Shown in pieces: positions 20,373 to 32,721 of a DNA stretch of 64,000 nucleotides. The notes beneath the pieces were generated by a model that was not told where the DNA came from, searched no databases, and saw nothing but the letters and a program-made list of their open reading frames with translations. The DNA lies in the NCBI GenBank assembly GCA_027563935.2, contig JANVAS020000223.1, forward strand, positions 372,001 to 436,000. Direction: 5' to 3'. The position numbers were made by a program, and so were the translations under genes. The DNA is from Costus lasius (taxonomy: Eukaryota > Streptophyta > Magnoliopsida > Zingiberales > Costaceae). Positions within the stretch are counted from its first letter, which is position 1, and every line of letters begins with the position of its first letter.

Positions 20373-22266
20373 TGGCAAGTAAGGTGAACATTTTTGTGAA
20401 AGTAATGATGGACACCACATGGGATATAAAATTCGGTTGCATCCTGGAGGTGGCCGAATTCATCTATATACCGTTCAAGGTCTCCGAGAATATCAAGGGA
20501 AAGATTACTCTGGCCATCAAATGCAAGAAGACTTCCCTAAAAAAGAAGAAGAGGTTTGTTGCAGGAAAGGAAGAACCCTCCATTACTGTCAATGGGGGCA
20601 CGTTCAATGAAGAAGAACCCTCAGTTACTATCAATGGGGGCACATTCAATGAAGAAGAACCATCATCGTTCACTGTCAATGGGGGCATGTCCAACCACTT
20701 TGCGAGGCAAGAACGACAGAAGATGAAAAAAGAAAGAACAAAGCTCATGAAACAAGGCCACTGGGTACATATAAAGAATAACCGCTCAGTTGTTAAAATG
20801 TAGACATTGGTGAAAAAAAAATTCGCACCGCTCTTGTCAATTCAAGGGAATTCCAATACAGTGGAAGGGCTGCAGTTGTGAGTTAGTGAGCAAGGGAAGC
20901 CAATTAAAAAGCCAAGAGACAGCATACGACAAAATCCGCTGTCACAAAGAATTTATGAAGATTACAAGAAGGCACCAAGTGCTATGAAACCAAAAGAATT
21001 CCAGTCCAAGATGAAGAGAATGAAAACATAGGAGACACATACAGTGCGAATGGTAGAGCATGCACGAGAGTTCGACTCTGATACTAAAAATGATACTCTT
21101 CAAAATCTATCAAAGAAGATTAAGGGTAAAAGGTTAGCTTCTGTTGTGATTCAAGAGCCTGTACAACGGTATGAAGCAGGAACTGCCTCCTTATGGCAAG
21201 AAATTTTGGAAGAGGAGGAAAAGCCCGTCATGACTACCTCGCCACTGTTCAATCCTGCTGATCATAGGGATGAAGTTATTGCTGATCTCAAAAGACAACT
21301 CAAGAAAAGAGATCAGGACATGAACATTCTCATGGCTAAATTTGAAGAAGTAACAAATGTCTTAGCAAGGACGCAAGAGATGATGGCGTGTCAAGAACAA
21401 TTGTCACGAGAACAAAATCATGCTCCAACAACATCCTCTTTGCCAGCTCAATCAAATGATGATGTTGTTACTCTAACTAAAAGAGAAATACACGAGTTGG
21501 TCATGGACCAGCTCAAACATTTTGAAAGGGGCAAAATTGCTCCAAAGAAGAGGCGAGGGAGACCATACCCCTCTGCATATGATGACATACCTTATCTTAA
21601 AGGGTACATTATAGCACATTTTAAAATGTTCAATGGGATAGGGAACCCGGATCAGCATCTAGCCCACTTTGTCGCGACATGTGGGAATACGGGAAGCAAC
21701 GATGCTTTATTGCTTTGGCAATTTCCGCAAAGCTTTCAGGAGTAGCCTTCGAATGGTTTTATTCCTTGGAAAATGAAGTCATCAGGACTTGGGCTGATAT
21801 GGAGGAGGCCTTCCGGATAAAATTCGCTTCAGTAAGCGATAAAATTACTATTGCGGACTTGGCAAACACAAAGAGAAAAAAGGATGAAACCGTCCTTAAT
21901 TACATTATGAGATGGAGGAATTTGAGCATTAAGTGCGAACAATCAATAGAACAAGTTCAGACTGTAGAGCTGTTGGTCCGCAACATCGACAACTGGATGG
22001 CCCCATTTCTTTGTGGAAATAATATTTCTACATTTCAGGAACTAATCAATCAAGTGGCAAAACTTGAGCGGACAAACCCTCAGACCTTTTCAAATACACA
22101 AAACCCAAAATTCAAAAGGGAGGAGCCAATGGGAAATGATTCTAAGGCCGCTTATGCAAGTGTTCCTAATAGGAGCAAAAGGGCGGAGGTTCACAACACA
22201 AGTGTACCTCAAAATGAAAAGGCGCCAACGCTTGGGGAAAATCGTCGAAGCAAGCTGGTGACCCTC
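20373..22266 (+). pseudogene. Gag-like gene of the giant element, 5' part
   Basis: One reading frame runs from ATG 20373 (or earlier) to about 21740 with three in-frame stops (20801, 20879, 21029). A single-base shift then moves it to another frame that reaches 22266. Visible parts: three copies of an 'EEPS..VNGG' repeat (20571-20690), a Lys/Arg-rich stretch, a coiled-coil-like segment (about 21260-21400), and a retrotransposon gag core ('FKMFNGIGNPDQHLAHF' near 21625, 'WADMEEAF' near 21792). The gene is split by Athila exactly at a CCCTC duplication and resumes at 34181. Gag builds the retrotransposon particle. Confidence 0.75.
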
Positions 22267-23720
22267 TATTAAGTCACTTTTATATAGCATTTTATACGAT
22301 GTTACCACCATGTTTTCACTCTTTCTCAATGTTAGCCTTGGATTTATATTGAAATATTATGATATTTGCGGAATCTTCACTATTCTGTGCTTTTGCTTAA
22401 TTTCAGGAAAGAAAGCGAGGCAATACAGCAATTTTCAGCCAAGATGGAATTCGTAGCTAATAACACACCCCACCCAGGGAAATCAGTCACGCCCCGCGGT
22501 TTCTGTTCCGTCGGGAATCGACTTTCCAGATTTTGTCCGTCTCTTCTATGCGTTAAAGAAGGATGATTATTGGGGGCAAAAGAGGAAATCGACAGGGAGA
22601 GACGTTAAAGCGAATTGAATAAAGGGAATTTAGAGGGGGCAGCACTTACCAAATATAGAAGCGGATCTTGCACGGGACGCGTGACGAACACGACCTGCAT
22701 CTGTGTGGCGACAGCAAGGAAGAAGGGGTGATCGGCATCTGAGCGGCGACAGCGAGGAAAAGAACGTTTCTTCATCGTGAGAGCGTAGGGAAGAGAAAGA
22801 ACTGAAGAAGAGAGAAGATCTTGGACGCTCCTAGTTCCTGTTTGGGGCGATATTCATCTTCTTCTCCCTATTCTCTCATTTTATCTTGTTGTTCATGGCT
22901 GCTATGATTAAACTTATTGAAAACCTGTTTTGGAACATGAACTTGATAGCTTAAATCCATTTCAAGGCTAGGGGAAAACCCCTCGTATGATTTGTGCATG
23001 GATGTTTGATTTTAATATATGAATCCTTTGTCGTTCTATCTTACCTAGTCGCGTTCTTTGCATGTTGATTGATAATTGTTTTCTCCATGATCTAGATATC
23101 TTATACTGTTGAAAGACATATATTGATGTTGGAAACCCAAGGTACGAATGTGCCAATCGCCATGCGAAAGCTGGCAATTGCTCATGGGTAGTGTATATCT
23201 CCTCGCGCCCATTGGGTTTATGAGACAAAGCGTACTACGACGGTAGACGCTTAGCCGCATAAACACCTAGTTGTGCCTTAGAGAGAAGGGTGACTAGTAC
23301 ATTAGAGGAAGAGATATATACTATTACATCTCACGCTTCTTGGGTTCGTTTGGGGAAGTGTACTACGACGGTAGACGTTTATCCGTACGAATACCTGGTT
23401 GTATCCTTGAAAGAGGACGACCTTTATATTCGATGCTTGCCCTAGAACTCTCTGGATAATTATCATGTTTTTTATTATCCATGCATAACTCATCGAGGTG
23501 GTAAACCCCTTGCCTTGATTTCTTGCATCCTTGATCAACCCTAGTGCAGTTTTGTTATTCTTCTGCTTTTCATTTAGTTAGTCTTAATTTAGAAAACTAT
23601 TCAAACCGTCTATTGTTGTTTAGCTTGTAGAAGCTTAGTCAATTGGTACTTGGTATTTGGTCTCTGTGGGATCGATACATTTATTACTTCGATATATCTG
23701 TATACTTGCGGAACGTATCA
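22267..23720 (+). repeat. Athila 5' LTR
   Basis: 1454 bp. The first two bases are TA instead of the TG seen in the 3' LTR, a point change at the terminus. It ends CGTATCA. Confidence 0.95.
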
Positions 23721-23726
23721 AATTTT

Positions 23727-23744
23727 TGGCGCCGTTGCCGGGGA
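23727..23744 (+). promoter_or_regulatory. Athila primer-binding site (tRNA-Asp)
   Basis: TGGCGCCGTTGCCGGGGA begins 6 bp after the LTR. It matches the reverse complement of the 3' end of plant tRNA-Asp with CCA, the primer typical of Athila elements. Confidence 0.9.
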
Positions 23745-23908
23745 CCAAAATACCAATATTGACACGATTAAGTAACTGCTAGACTAAACCTTTCTACTTT
23801 ACTTGTTTCTCCTATTTTTTATAGCTTAACGATAAATCCTTTACTTTGAGCTATCACTGCTTATCATTTATCTCTTTGGGAAGTTTGACTTAAATCTTTG
23901 CTTGGTTT

Positions 23909-24264
23909 ATGCGCAGAACTCTACGGTCAAGACCCCTTACACCTGCCGATCCGGAAATTGAGAAAACGTTCCAACGCCGTAGAAAAGCAAGAGTAACTGT
24001 TCCAGAAAAAGAGATTTTAGAGGAACCTAAGATGGATGACCGCCGCACCCTCAGAGATTTTGCTTTACCCAGCGCTCAGGGCATTTAGAACAGCATTACT
24101 CGGCCTCCAATCGAGGCGAATAATTTCGAGATCAAGCCGGCCCTCATTAATATGGTATCACAGCAACAGTTCGGTGGTTCCCCACTCGAAGACCCAAATT
24201 TGCATCTGACCATCTTCTTGGAAGTGTGTGACACGCTCAAGATGAATAGTGTTACTGACGAGCA
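23909..24264 (+). pseudogene. Athila gag N-terminal segment
   Basis: The frame opens at ATG 23909 with an arginine-rich start. It carries a TAG at 24086-24088 and reads to about 24255, where a frameshift is needed to enter the long frame beginning at 24265. The content fits the N-terminus of Athila gag, so the true gag-pol start is here rather than at 24265. Both lesions would prevent gag-pol expression. Confidence 0.8.
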
Positions 24265-27200
24265 TTGCGGATGAGATTATTCCCATTTTCCTTGCGGGAC
24301 AGAGCTCGATCTTGGTTCCATTCACTTGCTGGCGAACCCATTACCACATGGGAGCGACTTTCCGCAGCTTTTCTATCAAAGTATTTTCCGCCAAGCAAGA
24401 TGGCCCAACTGAGGACCCAGATCAAGAATTTTGCCCAACGGGACATGGAATCATTATGTGAAGCGTGGGAGCGCTTCAAAGAACTTCAGAGGTTGTGCCC
24501 TCATCATGGGCTAGAGAAGTGGCTCCTCGTCCATACATTTTATAATGAGCTCAACTATAATACCAAGCTTACTCTCGACGCCGCAGCTGGTGGCACCTTC
24601 ATGAACAAGGAACTCCAAGATACTTGGGACCTAATAGAGAATATGGCCACGAATCACCACCATTGGGCAACCAAAAGAACTGCGTCATCAAAAGGAAACG
24701 GTAAATTCAATCTGGACACTTTGAATTCTATAGCTGCCAAGGTGGACTCCTTGGCCCACAAACATGATTCCATGGGTTTGAACTCCGTTACAATCAATAG
24801 TATATCATGCGAGAGTTGCGACACACTAGGACATTTATCTTCTGATTGCCAGATGGGACCTGTTCCTTTTATAGACTTACCGTCGGAACAAATGAATGCA
24901 CTAAATGGTTTTCCATCAAGGCCGCAACATGACCCATATTCCAATACATACAATCCTGGGTGGAGGAGCCACCTGAACTTTTCTTATCGCAAAACCAATG
25001 CGGCGCAACAAACTAATTTCCGGCAACCACTGGGTTTCCAGCAACAACGGGCACAACAAACACAAAACTTCCAACAAGCCCAGAATTTCCAACAACAGCA
25101 GCCGCCGAAGTCAAGTCTGGAATCCGCTTTGGAGAGTTTCATTGTGGCTCAGACTAAACAGAACAGTCGCATGGAAGAGAATTTCCAATGGCTAACCTCC
25201 CAGTTTGAAGCATTAACCACGCATACCAAGATGCTCGAAACTCAAATAGCACAGCAAGCCTCCACCTCAACCAGAGCTCCTGGGAGACTTCCAGGACAAC
25301 CGGAGGCTAATCCTCGGGAGCATTGTAACGCAATAACGACACGAAGCGACAAACAACTTGACGAGCCCGCAATGCCTAACGATGTACAGAGAGATCCCGA
25401 GCAAGAGATTAACCAGAACGAAGGAGCAAATCCTGAAAAGCCGGGAGGTGAGCAAGAGAAAAATAAGGAACCGGTTTACATACCGCCACCACCCTACAAA
25501 CCGGTCATCCCATTTCCACAAAGGCTGGCGAAGGCGACACTCGATCGCCAATTTGGTAAATTTATGGAAATGCCGAATAAACTTCATATTAATATTCCAT
25601 TCACTGATGCACTAGCGCAGATGCCCGCTTACGCCAAATTCCTCAAAGAGATTTTGTCTAACAAGAGGAAACTGGAGATACAGGGGACAGTAGCACTGAC
25701 AGAGGAGTGTAGTGTCATAATTCAAAATAAATTACCTCCTAAACTAAAAGACCGTGGAAGTTTCTCGATCCTATGCCAGATTGGAAATATGAATTTTGAA
25801 AGAGCTCTATGCGATCTTGGCGCTAGTGTCAGTCTGATACCACTCTCGATATGCAAGAAGTTAGACATGGGAGAACTGAAGGAGACAAGCATCTCACTGC
25901 AACTAGCCGACCGCTCAGTTCGGCACCCGATGGGCATTCTTGAAGATGTACCGATCAGAGTCGGTAAATTCTTCATACCGGCGGACTTCATTGTATTAAA
26001 AATGGAAGAAGATGCAAGACGTCCCATAATTCTTGGCCGACCATTCCTCGCCACTGCTGGAGCTGTTATAGATGTTAAAAATGGGAAACTCTCTTTAAAC
26101 ATTGGTGAAGACGTTATAGATTTTGATATATCTGAAAGCTTAAAACGTCCCTCTTTTGCAGGTACATGCTATAGCATAGATGTTGTGGAAGACGAGATAG
26201 GCAGCACATGTACCGTAGAGGATGAACCGATACCGTTGGAAGAAAGTCAAACCGGTGAAGAAGAGCGTGAAGAAGAGGATGAATCGGGAGTAGCAACATG
26301 TCTACAGCTGCCGAGCACCATTACCTCGGTAAACGAGTGTAAAGAAATTGAACTCAAACCGTTACCGAGCAATTTAAGGTATGAATTCCTAGACTCGAAC
26401 TCCACTCTACCGGTAATTGTCGATGCGGGACTTGATGAGGTACAAACTCGCTCTCTCTTGAATATACTTAGGAAGTATAAGAATGTCATTGGATACAAAT
26501 TAGAAGATATTAAAGGTATTAATCCCTCCATTTGCATGCATAGGATATTCTTGGAGGAAGGCAGCAAACCCACCATCGAAGGACAAAGACGACTTAACCC
26601 AAATCTGAATGAAGTAATGAAAAAGGAGATATTAAAACTTTTAGACGCAGGGGTAATCTATCCCATCTCCGACAGTGCATGGGTAAGTCCGGTACATGTT
26701 GTACCAAAGAAGGGAGGAACAACGGTGATGAAGAACGAGAAGGATGAACTAATTCCGACACGGACAGTCACAGGCTGGAGGATGTGTATAGATTTTAGGA
26801 AATTGAATAAAGCTACTCGAAAGGACAATTACTCGTTACCATTCATCGACCAGATGTTGGAACGTCTAGCTAAAAATTCTCATTTTTGTTTTCTCGATGG
26901 ATATTCAGGATTCTTCCAAATTCCTATCCACCCGGAGGACCAGGAGAAAACAACGTTCACTTGTCCCTATGGCACGTTCGCCTACCGGCAAATGCCATTC
27001 GGCTTGTGCAACGCACCCGCCACGTTCCAACGTTGTATGACCGCCATATTCTCAGACCTTGTTGAAGATGTGATGGACATATTCATGGACGATTTTTCTG
27101 TATATGGTTACTCTTTTGATATTTGTCTTGCTAATCTATCTCGAGTCTTGCAGCGATGTCAAGAAGCCGACCTTGTGCTGAATTGGGAAAAGTGTCATTT

Positions 27201-29262
27201 CATGGTACAAGAGAGAATCGTGCTTGGGCACTTGATATCAAAAAGAGGAATAGAAGTCGACAAGGCAAAAGTCGACGCGGTTGAGAAGCTTCCACCTCCA
27301 ACCTCCGTGAAAGCAATTCGAAGTTTCTTGGGTCACGCCGGTTTCTACCAGCGCTTCATTAAATATTTTTCAAAAATTTCTAAACTATTAACTTGTCTCT
27401 TAGCTAAAGATGTACCTTTTCTCTTTGACAGGGATTGTCTACAAGCCTTCAACACTCTGAAAGAAGCTCTTATCTCGGCACCGATTATGCAATCGCCGGA
27501 TTGGACCCTCCCATTCGAACTCATGTGCGATGCGAGTGATTATGCCGTGGGAGCGGTATTGGGACAAAGAAAAGAAAACCGGTTGCACACGATCTACTAT
27601 GCGAGCCGAACACTTGACGAAGCACAAGTGAACTATGCGACGATTGAAAAAGAGCTATTGGCCGTGGTCTTTGCATTTGACAAATTCCGATCTTATGTTG
27701 TGGATTCTAAAGTTATTGTGTTTACTAACCATGTGGCCATCAGGTATTTAATGAGCAAGAAGGATGCGAAACCGCGACTCATCAGATGGATTTTGCTCCT
27801 GCATGAGTTTGACATTGAAGTAAGAGATAAGAAAGGGGCAGAAAACTCAGTGGCCGACCACCTCTCTCGTCTGACATATGAACAAGATGATCGGTTGGAG
27901 GCAGAATTGGAAATCAACGACTTCTTCCCTGACGAGAAACTCTTGGCACTCTCAAGCGTTGAACCCCCATGGTATGCAGACTTTGTGAACTTCTTAGCTG
28001 CAAAGATTTTACCCCCTGGACTCACCTATCAACAGAGGAAGAAGTTCCTTTCTGATGTCCGACACTACTATTGGGATGAGTCATTTCTTTTTAAGAGGTG
28101 CGCAGATTCAATATACCGGCGATGCTTATCCGAAGAAGAGTACTTAGATGTCTTGTACCACTGTCATGGTTCTTCTTATGGAGGACACTGCAGCACGTCG
28201 AAGACAGCTTTTAAGGTTTTATAGAGCGGCTTCTACTGGCCTACATTATTTCAAGACGCTCAGAAATTTGTGAAAAGTTGTGACTTGTGCCAGCGCACCG
28301 GCAATATATCAAGAAGAGACGAGATGCCCTTGAACAACATCTTAGAATTTGAAATCTTTGATGTCTGGGGAGTGGATTTTATGGGACCGTTCCCATCTTC
28401 ATTTGGACATAAGTATATACTAGTTGCAATAGACTATGTATCAAAGTGGGTGGAAGCGATGTCCTCTTCCACCAATGATTCCCACGTTGTTATGAAACTA
28501 CTCAAGAAGGTAATCTTTCCACGGTTTGGAGTACCGCGGGTGATCATCAGTGATGGTGGCTCCCATTTCATTGAATAGCGCTTTGCAACGCTTCTGAGAA
28601 AATATGGAGTCATCCACAAAGTCGCCACGCCATACCATCCGCAAACTAGTGGGCAAGTTGAAATCTCCAACCGCGAGCTTAAGAAGATTTTGGAGAAGAC
28701 CGTCTCATGAGCACGAACAGATTGGGCCATGAAATTGGATGATGCTCTCTGGGCATATCGTACAACATTTAAGACACCTATAGGGATGTCTCCCTATCAA
28801 TTGGTATATGGTAAATCTTGTCATTTGCCGGTTGAATTAGAGCACAAAGCATTTTGGGCCACGAGGACCTTGAACTTTGATTTTAAATCAGCTGGTGAGA
28901 AGCGAGTTTTGCAGATTAACGAACTTGATGAATTGAGGTTAAGCGCTTATGAAAACGCACGCATTTACAAGGAGCGCAGCAAGAGGTGGCATGATCAAAA
29001 GATCTTAAGGAAAGAATTCAAAGAGGGAGATCTAGTTTTGTTATTCAACTCCAGACTAAGGTTGTTCCCAGGCAAATTGAAAACAAAATGGTCTGGACCA
29101 TTCACTGTTATGAAAATTTACCCATTTGGAGCAGTTGAGATTAGTGACAAAGGGTCAGGGACATTTAAGGTTAATGGGCAACGTTTAAAGCACTATTTCA
29201 CCTATGAGCAAATTAAGAAGAGACGCACCATCCCTCTTTCAGATCCTTCAACTCCTCCCTGA
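24265..29262 (+). pseudogene. Athila gag-pol polyprotein (stops in integrase)
   Basis: One frame is open from 24265 to 28221, then broken by TAG 28222, TAG 28576 and TGA 28708, and continues to 29262. Domains in order: retrotransposon gag; CCHC zinc knuckle at residues 182-195 (CESCDTLGHLSSDC); a retropepsin with DLGAS at residue 517, the variant common in Athila; reverse transcriptase with FMDD at residues 940-943; RNase H with its 'CDASDYAVG' aspartate at 1089; integrase with an H-H-C-C zinc site straddling the first stop. The catalytic DD35E residues (Asp 28375, Asp 28552, Glu 28660) are all present between stops. Intact elements use this polyprotein to build particles, copy RNA and integrate. 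It is not functional here. Confidence 0.95.
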
Positions 29263-30189
29263 CGCGACATTATGGTCAAGCTAAAGACCTTAAAATAGCG
29301 CTTCTTGGGAGGCAACCCAAGTTTTCTTCCTTGCTTTATTTATTTCTTTTGGTAGTTAGCTTTTGATATTTTAATTAGTGGTAATGGTATTTTGATTTGA
29401 AATGGTAAAATGATCTTTAGAGTATTTGGTTGCTTTGAATTCTTGTTGGAGCCTGATTATATGTTTGCCATTGTTCAGGAAAGCTGCAGAAGAAATTTGG
29501 TCAATTTTTGCAACCTACAGAAAGTTCCGCGGGTGACCCCTGGAGAATAACCTCACCCCGCGGCATCTGGAAGGAGTTCTGCAACAACACTCTGCTCTGG
29601 TACTCTGTTCTGAAGCAGAGCACTTTTTTCCCACAGATTCTTCCTCGGGTGACCCCTGGAGAATAACCTCACCCCGTGGCCTCTGAAGCTAAAAATTTCC
29701 AACATGAAGGCAAAAAGACCACAGAATGTTCCTCATGGGACCCCACGATCAAAACCTCACCCGAGGTTTTTGCAAACAAAATCTAACTGATCGGCCCAGT
29801 CCTTGGATGCAAATGCAGTTTTTTTTTTTCTACAGAAACTTCCGCGCGGGGGGGGGGGGGGGGGGGGGGCGACTTTTGGCGACCGACCTCGCAGCATATG
29901 TGTTGATTTCCATAAATTCTTCCGCGGGTCGCCCCTCGACTTGAACCTCACCCCGCGGCTTTCATGGGAACCCACTTAACCCACTTAACCCACTTAACCC
30001 TTCTAACCCACGTATCCTCCCACTCTAGCCAAAACCCACACCCTGTGGAACCCTAGTCCCCAAGCCGCCGATTCCCCTGTTCCCGCTCGCCCCTTTCGTC
30101 GCCGACCCATCCCCAGTCTTTACTCCTCGCCGGAGCAGCAAGTCACGCCGGCGAACCTACTCCACAACCAGCAGCCTCGCCCCTCGACA
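29263..30189 (+). other. Athila spacer with GC hairpin repeats and poly-G
   Basis: The spacer lies between pol and the third gene. Four degenerate copies of a CCGCGGGTGA...TCACCCCGCGG inverted motif occur at about 29526-29566, 29642-29684, 29729-29768 and 29921-29960. A 22-base G run lies at 29848-29869. Short CCACTTAACC repeats lie at 29970-30005. No long frame is seen. Confidence 0.65.
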
Positions 30190-31656
30190 ATGGCTCCACG
30201 GAAGGCTAGTGCTCTCAAGCATTCCAATCCATTTCCATCTCCCACCCCTCAACCGCATCCTCCAGTCAGATCGATGCCTCCTCGCTGGAAGACCTTTGTC
30301 CGCCACCCTAAGCGGCATCAAACATCATCATCGGCGGCTCCACAATCTCCTCCCCACACCTCTGCTTCGCCCGATTCCTCCACCACCACCTACAGCTGGC
30401 GGATAGCAGGCAAACGCCCCATGCGCTCAGAGCAACAATCTGCCACTACATCAGGATCCGCCGAGACTTCTCCTGCTGACGAGTCCCCTGTTGCCGACCA
30501 CCCCACTATCATCTTTCGAGATGCTGATCAAGATTCGAGGTATGCGAGGTATGCGATGCTCTCCAAACGTCAAATTATCAATACAAGATATTTGGATGCT
30601 CCAACGTTGGTACAGCTAGGTCTTTTGGATGATGTAGTGTGGCTTTTGAAAAACTTGGGATGGGATAAGTTCATGAACATGGCGTCGCCAACCCACACCC
30701 CTATCACCCTGAAAATTCTTAGTTCTGTTTATACAAGATACGCAGGCAGGGACAACGAGATATTCCTCATCTGTTTCCGCCTACAAAACAAGGAATACAC
30801 CATCCCTCTTGAGGAGTTTAACTCCATCTACGGCTTCCCACCTGACGTAGCGATCCACCACCAGCGCAGCGCATGGGTGAATAACTTCTAGCGCTCCATC
30901 TCTGGTGAGCGCATCTTCAACTCGAAGAATGCGTGTGCTAGCGCAATTTCCAACCCGTGCTTGCGCTACGTCCACCGGCTCCTTTCCAACACTATTTTTG
31001 CCCGTGGAGACAGTGATTGTACGACACGGCAAGTCGAGCTACTATTCTTATGGTCTATGCTGCATCAGTTCCCTCTGAACACGGGTCACTTCCTAGTCAA
31101 ACACATGGTTCACGTAGGTAGAACAACCAAAGGGTCCATTGCCATTAGGGGTCTGTTGACGCCCCTTGCTCTCCATTTTGGCCATAACCCCTTTGGCACT
31201 CCTGAAGCAATGGGCAGCAGACGTATCAATGTTGAGGCTTGCATTGCGATGCGGATGCTAATCCGCTAAGGTGATATCTATCACCTCACTCTCAGAGGAA
31301 GCCTCCAGACCATACCGCTGCAGAATACCTTGCGCACGACCATCCGATCCAGAGAAAATTGGCATCTAGCTCCCGGGGATGGCGACTCAGCCACCCCTTC
31401 TACAGCCGCATTAGGTCCTGCTCCATTCACCGACGGACCGAACCCTAGAGCTCCTCATGAACTCTCTACACATGAGCTACTCGTGGCATTACTCCAGAAG
31501 CAATAAGAGCACGAATCACAAACCGCACAGCTCTTGGAAACTGTGCAGCGGATCGAGCAGTTTCTTCATGCCCGTTTTCCAGGATTTCCAGACAATGATG
31601 ATTCTTCCTTTACTGGCGACGATATCAATGACGCGGGAGATGACCCCCGCGATTGA
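30190..31656 (+). pseudogene. ATHILA-type third gene (env-like position)
   Basis: A single frame runs from ATG 30190 to TGA 31654 with three internal stops (30889, 31267, 31504). It has a proline/serine-rich N-terminus (to about residue 120). A core with 'NTRYLD', 'LGWDKFM', 'EEFNSIYGFP' and 'LPHELSTHELL'-like segments then fits the Arabidopsis-retrotransposon ORF-1 (ATHILA) family. The protein occupies the envelope position, but I see no convincing signal peptide or membrane anchor. Its role is unknown. All three stops are one transition from a sense codon. Confidence 0.75.
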
Positions 31657-32707
31657 TCTTGTGAGTTTCGTTACCCTACCCTCCTCCCTATTTTGCTATA
31701 TTCTTGATTCTGTAGTTTTGCATCGTGGACGATGCTTTGTTTTGTTGGTGGGAGGGGTGCTTAGGATTGTAAATTTTGGAAATTTCATTTAAAACTATTT
31801 CTAGCACTTTACCATTTACTTTATCATTTCTAAGACTTACTCTAGTTTTAACTTTAGGACGTCTCATTTTGATAGCTAAAACTCCTCATATGCTATAGAA
31901 TTCACTTGAGTACCTTGCTATTCTTCAAGCTTGATTTTATGACTGTTTTTGGCTGTTAGTGTGCTTCATTTGCATGATCCTGTTTTTCTATCGATACATG
32001 CTTGAAATCAGTCTAATGTCGTGAGATACAATCACTTACATGAGACAAATTGAAGATTAATTTTTGTTAAGCTGAGCACTCACTTAAACTGTGGGACACG
32101 CGAATTTACCACGCTTGATCGATATAGATTTGTTCCTTCCCTCTACCTGTTGTACTTGAACCTTCCACCACATCCCTCAATCTCTGTCACCACAAAAAAA
32201 AATAAAAAAATAAAAAGGGCGAGAAGAAAAATAAAATTGACTCCCCTACTTGGCACTGTGTAAAATTGACAGTGGTACCAAAGAGATGGGTTGAAGTCTA
32301 TAAAAAAAGAGATGAAAAGAAAGATTCTCTAGCGAAGTCTAAAGACATTTGAAAAAGGAGGAAAAGAAAAAGGAAAGAGAAAATATTTGTATACATTCAT
32401 GTCGTCCATGGCACATCTCTTTCCGCTTCCACCATTCCATCTCATTATCTCGGGGGATATACATCAGCTATTGGGAGGAACCATGACATTGACCATCTAG
32501 TTTGGAAATTATGTGGAGTAACACGTTTATCTTGGGTTGTAAAGCTCATCATTTTAATTTCTGATAGGAGTTCACTATTTATGCATTGTTTGACCACTTC
32601 ATGGACCGGCGATAGCATTATCCTAGTGAGACTTGGATTTATGTTTTAGAAAGCATCCTTACAGCTGAACTTCATTTTATCTTTGCTTGAGGACAAGCAA
32701 GAGTCTA
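31657..32707 (+). other. Athila 3' untranslated region
   Basis: This about 1-kb stretch separates the third gene from the purine tract. It is AT-rich, with an A-rich run at 32190-32220. No gene is seen. Confidence 0.6.
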
Positions 32708-32721
32708 AGTCTGGGGGAGTT
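32708..32721 (+). promoter_or_regulatory. Athila polypurine tract
   Basis: AAGTCTGGGGGAGTT directly precedes the 3' LTR and follows 'ggacaagcaag', the usual arrangement in Athila/Tat elements for plus-strand DNA priming. Confidence 0.85.

Noticed and set aside
30190..31656. True retroviral envelope gene
   Set aside because: It sits in the envelope position, but I see no convincing signal peptide, cleavage site or membrane anchor. It fits the ATHILA ORF-1 family better.
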